Source of the DNA: Oscillospiraceae bacterium
GTDB lineage: Bacteria; Bacillota; Clostridia; Oscillospirales; Oscillospiraceae
Direction of reading: 5' to 3'
Length of the DNA stretch: 12,092 nt
NCBI GenBank assembly: GCA_017620315.1
Contig: JAFZQQ010000199.1
Coordinates: forward strand, 1-12,092
The position numbers were made by a program, and so were the translations under genes. Position 1 is the first letter of the stretch. Every line of letters begins with the position of its first letter. Under the pieces are notes generated by a model, which saw only the letters and a list, made by a program, of their open reading frames with translations, had not been told where the DNA came from and did not search any database. This document shows, in pieces, positions 1 to 6,172 of this stretch.

Positions 1-417
1 GGGCCGGGGCATGAGATCGTCATTCAGAAGGGCGCCTTCCTTGCCGCGGAGCAGGGCGTCGACCTTGCGGTGTTCTTCCAGAAGAAGGCTGCGGCGGGCT
101 TCTTCGGCGGCGAAGGCTTCATCATGCAGAAGCTCAGCGGACAGGGGCTTGCGTTCATAGAGATCGACGGCAGCGTCGTGGAATATGACCTTGCCGCGGG
201 CCAGCAGATCATCGTGCAGACCGGCTCGCTTGCGATGATGGACGCCACCTGCTCCATGGATATCCAGACGATCAAGGGCGTAGGCAATGTCCTCTTCGGC
301 GGTGAGGGCCTGTTCAACACCGTCGTCACCGGCCCGGGCCATGTTGTGCTCCAGACCATGCCGCTGACCGGCCTTGCCGCGGCGATCGCTAAGTTCATTC
401 CCTCCAGCAACAAGTAA
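1..417 (+). CDS. AIM24/TIGR00266-family protein, 3' part (5' end outside window)
   Basis: An open frame enters from the left edge in frame 1 and stops at TAA 415-417, giving 138 visible residues; the start lies outside the window. The fragment is rich in Gly and beta-forming residues. It carries 'FFGGEGF', 'KLSGQGLAFIEIDG', 'VQTGSLAMMD' and a late 'GEGLFNTVVTGPG' followed by 'VVLQT', the pattern of the C-terminal half of the AIM24 (DUF124, TIGR00266) beta-sandwich family. The biochemical role of this family in bacteria is not established. No membrane segment is seen in the visible part. It ends 12 bases before pcp in the same direction, so the two are probably co-transcribed. The family call rests on motif recognition from memory and is fairly secure; the function is unknown. 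Confidence 0.75.
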   Translation, partial: GPGHEIVIQKGAFLAAEQGVDLAVFFQKKAAAGFFGGEGFIMQKLSGQGLAFIEIDGSVVEYDLAAGQQIIVQTGSLAMMDATCSMDIQTIKGVGNVLFGGEGLFNTVVTGPGHVVLQTMPLTGLAAAIAKFIPSSNK

Positions 418-429
418 TGATGCGCTGAT

Positions 430-1038
430 ATGAATATCCTTATGACGGGTTTCGAGCCCTTTGGAGGCGAGAAAGTAAACCCGTCTTGGGAAGCGGTTTG
501 CAAACTCCCGGACGCCTTGCCCGGCACGGAGCTTCGCAAGCTGCGCCTGCCGACGGCATTCAAAACGGCTGCGGAGCTTGCCTGTGGTGAGATATCTGCG
601 TTTAAGCCTGATATCGTGCTTTGCACGGGTCAGGCAGGCGGATGCGCGGCGGTTCGGATAGAGCGTGTTGCGATCAATCTGCGCGACGCCCGTATACCCG
701 ACAATGTCGGATTTCAGCCGACCGACGAGCCGATAGCTCGGGACGGTCCGGCCGCGTATTTCTCAACGCTTCCCACGCGAAGGCTGCTTGACAGACTGAG
801 GGACGGCGGCATTGCCGCGGAGCTCTCGTATTCCGCGGGGACGTTCGTGTGCAACGAGCTTATGTACTCCGTGCTGCACTACGCGGCGCGGAACGCGCCC
901 GAAATGCGTGCGGGCTTTGTCCATGTTCCGTATCTTCCGGAGCAGGCGGAGGCAAAGAGCGCGAAAACCGCGTCGATGCCGCTCGCGGAGATGGTCCGCT
1001 CGCTCAGCATCATCCTGAGCGAGCTGACGGGACCGTGA
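430..1038 (+). CDS. pcp: Pyroglutamyl-peptidase I (peptidase family C15)
   Basis: The 202-aa product has the usual length for pyrrolidone-carboxylate peptidase, a cytoplasmic cysteine peptidase that removes N-terminal pyroglutamate from peptides. The N-terminus 'MNILMTGFEPFGGEKVNPSW' is the family hallmark. The expected catalytic triad is present: Glu78 in 'VRIERVAINLRDARIPDN', Cys141 in 'AGTFVCNELMY' and His165 in 'GFVHVPYLPEQ'. 'CTGQAGG' (65-71) is the conserved glycine loop. No signal peptide or membrane segment is seen. The ATG at 430 is chosen because the family motif begins there; no convincing Shine-Dalgarno precedes it, so translation may be coupled to the upstream gene, whose stop is 12 bases away. 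A strong hairpin follows 22 bases after the stop. It is likely a peptide-salvage housekeeping enzyme, unrelated to the signalling genes beyond. Confidence 0.95.
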   Translation: MNILMTGFEPFGGEKVNPSWEAVCKLPDALPGTELRKLRLPTAFKTAAELACGEISAFKPDIVLCTGQAGGCAAVRIERVAINLRDARIPDNVGFQPTDEPIARDGPAAYFSTLPTRRLLDRLRDGGIAAELSYSAGTFVCNELMYSVLHYAARNAPEMRAGFVHVPYLPEQAEAKSAKTASMPLAEMVRSLSIILSELTGP

Positions 1039-1060
1039 TACTCAAAAGTCCATAATAATA

Positions 1061-1090
1061 CGAAAACACCGGCGAAAGCCGGTGTTTTCG
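1061..1090. terminator. Bidirectional intrinsic terminator
   Basis: A perfect 13-bp inverted repeat (1061-1073 with 1078-1090) closes on a GAAA tetraloop. The stem has a GC core (ACCGGC) and an AAAAC/GTTTT base, so each strand ends in a short T-rich run. It sits between the convergent ends of pcp (stop at 1038) and the response regulator gene (stop at 1103), where one hairpin could end transcription from both sides. The T tract is short and partly inside the stem, which lowers certainty about its strength, not about the structure. Confidence 0.85.
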
Positions 1091-1102
1091 TTGTAAAACA
1101 GG

Positions 1103-1879
1103 TCATTCGTTTTTTTCGGTGGGCGGGGCTGTGAGAAAATCGTTGACCGATTCGAGAATGCTCTCTTTGCCGGAGGTTTTGAGCAGGTATCCGTCCGCTT
1201 TGAGGGACATGGCGTTCAGCACGCTCGCACGGTCGTTTTTACCGGTGAGGAATATCACCGGGATGTTTTTTGAGCTGGGTTCGCTGCGGATCATTTCAAG
1301 CACCTGCGGCCCCGAGGTCACGGGCATATCATAATCCAGCAGGATGAGATCCGGCGTGTGGGTCGCGATGAAGGTTATTGCCTGCATGCCGGATTTTACC
1401 GCGGTAATGGTGTATCTTTCAGAAAGCCAGCCCTGCATGATGCGGAGGAAGGTAACGTCGTCATCCACGAGCAGGATGCGCTTTTCCTCTTTTTTCTCAG
1501 CCTCCGAGCGAAGAAGCGAGCTGATCTCCTCCGTAAGCGTCTTGACGTCGATGGGGCGTAGGAACTCCCGGCTTATCGAGCTTTTGGGTATGATTTCCCC
1601 GATCTCATTAAGATCCTTACTGTAACCCAGCACACAGAGGTGCTTGTTGCTGTCTGCGCATACGGTTTTCAGGTATTGCAGCAGCTTGGTCGGAGGATAC
1701 TCATCGTTCCCGGCAAAGTACAGGAAAACATCCGCGCCCTTTTCAAAACGCGAGATCTGCTCGACCTCGGGGCCAACCTGCGCGGTCGAGATACCGGCGT
1801 TTTTAAGACTTGTTACCAGTGCGTTGGTCAGAAATGCCGTGCCGCGGTTTATAAGCAATACCCTGCCGGCCATATCCAT
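1103..1879 (-). CDS. Two-domain response regulator: pseudo-receiver plus true receiver
   Basis: The 258-aa soluble product has two receiver-like halves and no output domain. The C-terminal half (about 134-250) is a full receiver: acidic pocket Asp139-141 ('LLVDDD'), phospho-acceptor Asp182 ('LILLDYDMP'), Thr212 ('FLTGK') and Lys234 ('YLLKTSG'). The N-terminal half (about 5-122) keeps the strand-helix rhythm but has lost the chemistry: Asn11-Arg12 replace the acidic pair, Phe55 ('DVFLYFAGND') replaces the acceptor Asp, and 'FLRPID' stands where KPx is usual. A charged linker (124-133) joins them. The gene follows the hybrid kinase by 31 bases on the same strand, so its receiver is a likely target of that kinase or its Hpt domain (inference). 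Spacing from the ribosome binding site favours Met3 (ATG at 1873) over Met1. With no output domain it probably acts through protein contacts. Confidence 0.9.
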   Translation of the reverse strand: MDMAGRVLLINRGTAFLTNALVTSLKNAGISTAQVGPEVEQISRFEKGADVFLYFAGNDEYPPTKLLQYLKTVCADSNKHLCVLGYSKDLNEIGEIIPKSSISREFLRPIDVKTLTEEISSLLRSEAEKKEEKRILLVDDDVTFLRIMQGWLSERYTITAVKSGMQAITFIATHTPDLILLDYDMPVTSGPQVLEMIRSEPSSKNIPVIFLTGKNDRASVLNAMSLKADGYLLKTSGKESILESVNDFLTAPPTEKNE

Positions 1880-1880
1880 A

Positions 1881-1887
1881 CCCCCTT
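1881..1887 (-). promoter_or_regulatory. Ribosome binding site favouring an internal start
   Basis: On the minus strand AAGGGGG (1887 to 1881) lies 1 base before the first ATG (1879) but 7 bases before a second in-frame ATG (1873). Normal spacing therefore favours Met3 as the true start of the response regulator, giving 256 residues. Confidence 0.6.
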
Positions 1888-1910
1888 GATGTATTCCGCC
1901 GCCGTGCGGT

Positions 1911-4900
1911 TCAACGTTTCAATATTTCTCCAAGCTTGTCCCAGTCGTAATTGTCGACCGCGCTGAGCAGTGCTTCGCAGCGTTCACGTTCCTCTTCGGG
2001 AATGCTGTGATCCCTCAGCGACTCCGCGGTGAAAGCAACGCTGTCGAAATCGAAGGCCTCGCAAAACTCCAATATCGCGTCATACGCCTCATGAAGCTGC
2101 TCCAATGATATCGGAGCGAGCTCCGCTCCGCTGTTGCGTTTGGGAAGGACAAGCTCCGAAAGCTGCGCTCCCAGCGCGCGGTAGCGCGCGATCAGCGAGT
2201 CTATGTCGCGCCCGAGCGTGTCAATGTCGCCCGCCTTGCCCGCGGCCTCAAGCCGCTCGGCAAGGCCGCCGAGGTCTGTGGCGCCGATGGTTTTTGAGGT
2301 GCTCTTGAGCGCGTGCACCTTCACCGTCGTATTCTGGATGTCGCCATCATGCCAATATTTTTCGAGCTCATCCGCGTTGGAGGCCGTGGTGGAGGCGTAT
2401 GCGCGAAGCGTCTCCATAAGCGAGTCCGGTGCGCCGCAATAGCGGAGCCCTGTGGGGATGTCCAGCTCGGCGATACTGTACAGCGACTCCGGGATGGCGT
2501 TGTCGGGTTCCTCCTCTGCGGAGCTGTCGGCGCGCTTTTCCGCCTTGTCCGCCAGACTCCAGAGCTGGTCCCTGTTTTTCCAGACGTCTATCCCGCCGTA
2601 CTGCTCGTTCATGTGAAAATCCTTATCGTCGCCGATCATTGCGAGCATGATGCGCGCTATCTGCGGATCAAACTGCGTTCCGCTGCAGCGTTCTATCTCC
2701 GAGCGAACCTCCGACTGCGTCTTGACGGAGGAATAGGCGCGCGACGAGGTCATTGCGTCGTAGGAATCGGCAACGCAGATGATGCGCGCACTTTCCGGGA
2801 TGTCGTTTCCCTTGAGACCGTCGGGATAGCCGGACCCGTTGTACCATTCGTGGTGCGAGCGCGCGGCGATCGCAAGCTCCGGCATTTCCGATATCAAGCT
2901 GAGTATCTCCCCGCCGATGACGGTGTGCCGGCGTATAGCGTCCAGCTCCTCGCGGGTCATCTGCGCGACCTTGTTGATGACCTCCTCGCTCACGCCGATC
3001 TTGCCGACGTCGTGCAACAGCGCAATGGAATAGAGCTTTGCCTGCTCCTGCATAGACTTGCCCATGCGGCGCGCGATCTCCGCGGTATAGGCGGCGACAC
3101 GCTCGGAGTGGCCCTTGGTGAAGTGATCCTTCGCGTCGACAGCCTTCGAGAGCGCGAGCATCATTTCCTTGCTCAGACGCTCTGTGCGAAGAATCTGCTG
3201 CTTTACCTCGTTTTGCAGCTCGGACTGCGTTCTTGTCTGGTCGATGATGCGGCGCGTCCTTCGCGGCAGCACGTCACGGATGAACGCCTTTCGTATCAGG
3301 TCGGATGCGCCGTTGCGGAAGCCCAGGGTCTCAACATCCGTGTTTTCTTCATCTGTGAGGAAGACGACGGGGATATCGCAGGTCTCCGTTCCGCGTTTGA
3401 GGGCTTGAAGCACTTCAAAGCCGCTCACGCCGCCGATCTTGACGCTGAGGTATATCAGATCCGGCTTTTGCTGTGTGGTCTGCTCAAGCACCTCCTGCGA
3501 GGTCGCGCAGGTAACGACGTGGTAATCGGAGCCGAGCGCCTCGATGGCAAAGCTTCTGATCGACTGGTCGTCGTCTCCGATTAGAACGGTCGCCTTGGTG
3601 ATCCCATGCTCCTGTCCCGCGGCCGGGGTTGAAAGCTTTTCCGGGGGCAGATAGCTGACAAGCATATCCTCAAGCCGCGCACCGTCGACGGGCTTTGAGA
3701 GATAGTCGGAAAAGCCTGCCTCGATGTACATTTCGCGCGCGCCGGTCACAGCGTTCGCCGTGAGCGCGATGAAGATCGCGCCGCTGAGACCGGGCAGCTT
3801 TTTGAGCTCGTGCAGGGTCTCGATGCCGTCCATCTCCGGCATCATGTGGTCAATGAAGATCACGTCGTAGCTCTGCTCGGACGCGAGCCGCAGCGCCTCC
3901 TTGCCGGAATCCGCGGTGTCGATGATCACCTCGGTCTTTTTGAGAAGCGCGCGCATGACGGTCAGGTTGACCGGAGTGTCGTCGACGACGAGGATACGCG
4001 CGTCCGGCGCGTGGAAAAGCTCGCGATAGCTGCTGCGGCGCGCGGGCTCGGCGTGGGCGGAGAACGGGCCGACGGGCTCCCATTTGATGACCGGCTGAGC
4101 AATGGCAAAGGAAAACGTCGAGCCCTTGCCGTAGACGCTGTCGACCTCAAGCTTGCTTCCCATCAGCTCTATGAGCTGCTTGGTGATGCTCATTCCGAGT
4201 CCGGTGCCCTCTATGGAGCGGTTGCGCGATTCCTCTATGCGCGCAAAGGGGGAAAACAGGCGATCCATATCCTCCTGCTTCATGCCTATGCCCGTATCGG
4301 TGACGGAAATGCGCAACGAAATGTTCTCGTCATCGAGCTTTTCGTAGTTCACGGCAAGACAGACCGTGCCGCTTTCCGTGTATTTGACCGCGTTTGTCAG
4401 CAGGTTCAGCGCGCATTGGCGTATGCGGATGGCGTCGCCCAGAAGAAGCTGGGGAGTCGTCTCGTCCAGCTCGACCTCAAGGCGGATGCCCTTTTTGTCA
4501 GCACGTCCGCGAACCATGTTTACAAGATCGGTCACGACCGAGCGCAGATCGTATTGCGAGGGAAGGATCTCCATCTTTCCCTCCTCGACCTTCGAGAAGT
4601 CAAGAATGTCGTTTATAATGGAAAGCAAGGTCTTTCCGGCCGCCTGAATATCCGTTGCGTAGGTGAGGGTCTCGCGCTCGCTGCTCTCGCGCAGGATCAT
4701 TTCGTCCATACCGAGAATCGCGTTGATGGGCGTGCGTATCTCGTGCGACATATTGGCAAGAAAGGCGGATTTCGCCCGGTTGGCCTCGTCGGCGCGGTTG
4801 CGCTCGTAGGCGAGCTTTTCGATCAGCAGGGCGTCGGGGCTTTCAAGCGTGTAGAAAAGCGCGATGCAGATGACCGTGTAGCCGACGCAGGCGATGACCA

Positions 4901-5486
4901 GCGCGGGAATGAACGTCTGCACCATGGTGACCACCAGAACGCTCAAAAGCGAGATGTATATGCCGCGGCGCACCTTGAACTCCATCCCCTTGCGGTAGTG
5001 AATCAAAAGAAGCACGCTGACGAAATAATAGGATGCTCCGCAGAAATAGGCTATTTTCATGCCGGTGCCGGAGAGTATGTACCCGCCGGGCGTACTGACA
5101 AACTCGACCGAAAAGGCGATCGCGCTGACCGCCGCAAGCAGGACCGGCAGGAACTCCGCCTTGCGCGGCGGAAGCTCGATGGTGATGCTTTTGACGTAGA
5201 GATATGTGGTGTAAAGAATGACTATCGCGCTGATGATATACGCGACCGCCAGCACACGGTTCACCGTATAGAAAACAGAGACCTGATGGTTCAGCGTATA
5301 ACCGCAGACCATATCGAGGAGAAGGTTTGTCATCGTGGCGCTGAGCAACGCAAAGAACAGCCTGTTGGCATAGGTGTGCTTGCGTTTCACCGAAAAAAAC
5401 GTCAACGTGATGAACAGCAAGATAACTAAACAGGCTCCCTGCGTGCGTATTTTTAAGAGATAATCCAACAGCGCTTCCGAGACCAT
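1911..5486 (-). CDS. Membrane hybrid histidine kinase with two receivers, HD-GYP and Hpt domains
   Basis: This is a 1191-aa multidomain signalling protein. Residues 1-215 hold about seven hydrophobic segments (near 17-33, 42-62, 73-97, 110-128, 145-163, 174-192, 194-212), a membrane sensor I cannot assign to a family. HisKA follows with His248 ('ANMSHEIRTPINAI'), then HATPase with Asn in 'LLTNAVKYT', 'DTGIGM' (397-402) and 'GTGLGMSI'. Receiver 1 is intact: Asp502-503, Asp546 ('FIDHMMPEMDG'), Thr576, Lys598. Receiver 2 (632-745) keeps Asp638-640 and Lys733 but has Ser681 in place of the acceptor Asp. The HD-GYP domain (about 770-950) is complete: His825-Asp826, His854, 'HHE' 878-880, 'GYPDG' 886-890, predicting cyclic-di-GMP hydrolysis. 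An Hpt domain has His1058 ('VHALKSTSKTIG'), and a helical tail follows. SD GGGAGGGG lies 4 bases before the ATG. It heads a two-gene operon. Confidence 0.93.
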   Translation of the reverse strand: MVSEALLDYLLKIRTQGACLVILLFITLTFFSVKRKHTYANRLFFALLSATMTNLLLDMVCGYTLNHQVSVFYTVNRVLAVAYIISAIVILYTTYLYVKSITIELPPRKAEFLPVLLAAVSAIAFSVEFVSTPGGYILSGTGMKIAYFCGASYYFVSVLLLIHYRKGMEFKVRRGIYISLLSVLVVTMVQTFIPALVIACVGYTVICIALFYTLESPDALLIEKLAYERNRADEANRAKSAFLANMSHEIRTPINAILGMDEMILRESSERETLTYATDIQAAGKTLLSIINDILDFSKVEEGKMEILPSQYDLRSVVTDLVNMVRGRADKKGIRLEVELDETTPQLLLGDAIRIRQCALNLLTNAVKYTESGTVCLAVNYEKLDDENISLRISVTDTGIGMKQEDMDRLFSPFARIEESRNRSIEGTGLGMSITKQLIELMGSKLEVDSVYGKGSTFSFAIAQPVIKWEPVGPFSAHAEPARRSSYRELFHAPDARILVVDDTPVNLTVMRALLKKTEVIIDTADSGKEALRLASEQSYDVIFIDHMMPEMDGIETLHELKKLPGLSGAIFIALTANAVTGAREMYIEAGFSDYLSKPVDGARLEDMLVSYLPPEKLSTPAAGQEHGITKATVLIGDDDQSIRSFAIEALGSDYHVVTCATSQEVLEQTTQQKPDLIYLSVKIGGVSGFEVLQALKRGTETCDIPVVFLTDEENTDVETLGFRNGASDLIRKAFIRDVLPRRTRRIIDQTRTQSELQNEVKQQILRTERLSKEMMLALSKAVDAKDHFTKGHSERVAAYTAEIARRMGKSMQEQAKLYSIALLHDVGKIGVSEEVINKVAQMTREELDAIRRHTVIGGEILSLISEMPELAIAARSHHEWYNGSGYPDGLKGNDIPESARIICVADSYDAMTSSRAYSSVKTQSEVRSEIERCSGTQFDPQIARIMLAMIGDDKDFHMNEQYGGIDVWKNRDQLWSLADKAEKRADSSAEEEPDNAIPESLYSIAELDIPTGLRYCGAPDSLMETLRAYASTTASNADELEKYWHDGDIQNTTVKVHALKSTSKTIGATDLGGLAERLEAAGKAGDIDTLGRDIDSLIARYRALGAQLSELVLPKRNSGAELAPISLEQLHEAYDAILEFCEAFDFDSVAFTAESLRDHSIPEEERERCEALLSAVDNYDWDKLGEILKR

Positions 5487-5509
5487 TCCGCCCCTCCCAT
5501 ATTTTAACT

Positions 5510-5538
5510 ATTATATTATAACATATTTTTGCCATCAA
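5510..5538 (-). promoter_or_regulatory. Sigma-A-type promoter for the HD-GYP kinase operon
   Basis: On the minus strand TTGATG (5538 to 5533) and TATAAT (5515 to 5510) are separated by exactly 17 bases. A second, overlapping TATAAT lies at 5520 to 5515. The predicted transcription start near 5503 would give a short leader holding the ribosome binding site (5498 to 5491) before the ATG at 5486. The -10 is a perfect consensus; the -35 matches TTGACA at four of six positions. Confidence 0.65.
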
Positions 5539-5631
5539 GCAACTGGAATTTGCATTTTCTTTCAATTAATTTCAACGGCGTCATAAGTCGAAAGAGCGTC
5601 GTATGTACAAAAAGTTTTCGCACAAATTTTG

Positions 5632-5651
5632 TTGCAATTGTACGGGTGCAA
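5632..5651. promoter_or_regulatory. Candidate operator: TTGCA-N10-TGCAA inverted repeat
   Basis: TTGCA (5632-5636) and TGCAA (5647-5651) form an inverted repeat with a 10-base spacer. It overlaps the -35 element and the spacer of the plus-strand promoter. This placement would suit a dimeric repressor, but five-base arms in AT-rich DNA can arise by chance and no matching regulator is encoded in the window. Confidence 0.25.
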
Positions 5652-5660
5652 TGTTAAAAT
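5632..5660 (+). promoter_or_regulatory. Sigma-A-type promoter for the right-hand operon
   Basis: TTGCAA (5632-5637) and TAAAAT (5655-5660) are separated by 17 bases in an AT-rich stretch. Transcription would start near 5667, leaving a leader of about 70 bases before the response regulator ATG at 5740. The two divergent promoters lie about 100 bases apart, close enough for one bound regulator to affect both. Confidence 0.6.
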
Positions 5661-5687
5661 AATTGTGGATTATTAGAATATGAATGC

Positions 5688-5718
5688 GGCGCGCCGGACA
5701 CCGGCTGCGTGCCGCGCC
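5688..5718 (+). other. GC-rich hairpin in the 5' leader
   Basis: In the leader of the right-hand operon, GCCGG (5693-5697) pairs with CCGGC (5701-5705) around an ACA loop, and GGCGC (5688-5692) pairs with GCGCC (5714-5718) around an 8-base bulge on the 3' side. It stands out from the AT-rich promoter DNA just before it and ends 8 bases before the ribosome binding site. It could affect mRNA stability or translation; no riboswitch class is recognised. Confidence 0.35.
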
Positions 5719-5726
5719 GAAAAACC

Positions 5727-5731
5727 GGAGG
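5727..5731 (+). promoter_or_regulatory. Ribosome binding site fixing the response regulator start
   Basis: GGAGG lies 8 bases before the ATG at 5740. This picks 'MADW' as the N-terminus over an in-frame ATG at 5680, whose extra 20 residues are Arg/Ala-rich, unlike a receiver, and which has no ribosome binding site. Confidence 0.85.
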
Positions 5732-5739
5732 TAAGCTGT

Positions 5740-6156
5740 ATGGCTGACTGGATAGTCGTCGTTGACGACGACACGACGAATCTGAAGGCTGCGGGGCACA
5801 TCCTCAGCAACTGCGGTATGCGTGTGACCGCGCTCAAATCCGGCACGCTGCTTTTGGACTATCTTGAAAAAAACTGCCCGGATCTGATCCTGCTGGATAT
5901 ACTGATGCCGGGGATGGACGGTTTTGAGACCATGGAACGGCTGCGTGCCAGTCCGAGAGCGTCGGGGATACCCGTCATATTCCTCAGCGCGAGCGAGGAG
6001 GATCAGGCGGCAAAGGGCCTTTCGCTCGGAGCGGTCGATTTTGTCAGAAAGCCTTTTATTCCCGAGCTGCTGGAGGCGCGCGTAAAGCACGCGATAGAGC
6101 TTTACCGTCTGCGCAGGGAGCTGGCCGCGCTGCACGGCGATCCCCCGCAGGCATGA
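5740..6156 (+). CDS. Single-domain response regulator (CheY/Spo0F-like)
   Basis: The 138-aa product is one intact receiver. The acidic pocket is Asp9-11 ('VVVDDD'), the phospho-acceptor Asp53 ('ILLDILMPGMDG'), the switch residue Ser83 ('FLSASEE') and the conserved lysine Lys104 ('FVRKPF'). A short helical tail (about 112-138) follows, with no output domain. Such proteins act as phosphate shuttles in relays (Spo0F-like) or as contact regulators (CheY-like); which applies here is not visible. It is the first gene of the right-hand operon, and the next gene, a hybrid kinase with an Hpt domain, starts 16 bases after its stop. A plausible path is kinase to Hpt to this receiver (inference). Confidence 0.93.
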   Translation: MADWIVVVDDDTTNLKAAGHILSNCGMRVTALKSGTLLLDYLEKNCPDLILLDILMPGMDGFETMERLRASPRASGIPVIFLSASEEDQAAKGLSLGAVDFVRKPFIPELLEARVKHAIELYRLRRELAALHGDPPQA

Positions 6157-6172
6157 TGTGAGGGTGTAGCGT

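Noticed and set aside
2313..3584. Open frame on the plus strand opposite the receiver 2 / HD-GYP / Hpt part
   Set aside because: It shows low-complexity Arg/Leu-rich composition and no motifs; the opposite strand encodes intact HD-GYP and Hpt signatures.
3810..5429. Long open frame on the plus strand opposite the HD-GYP kinase gene
   Set aside because: The translation is His/Asp/Arg-rich with no recognisable domain and lies wholly opposite a gene with clear kinase and receiver motifs. Long antisense frames are expected in GC-rich coding DNA.
5537..5542. TTGCTT as an alternative -35 for the minus-strand promoter
   Set aside because: It gives a 16-base spacer to the upstream TATAAT and matches the consensus less well than TTGATG at 5538 to 5533, which has a 17-base spacer to a perfect TATAAT.
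5586..5592. Possible Spo0A box (AGTCGAA, one mismatch to TGTCGAA) between the divergent promoters
   Set aside because: It is a seven-base site with a mismatch at a conserved position, and no second copy is visible; chance occurrence is likely.
5680..5739. Upstream ATG that would lengthen the lone response regulator by 20 residues
   Set aside because: It has no ribosome binding site, an atypical Arg/Ala-rich extension overlapping a leader hairpin, and a perfect GGAGG serves ATG 5740 instead.
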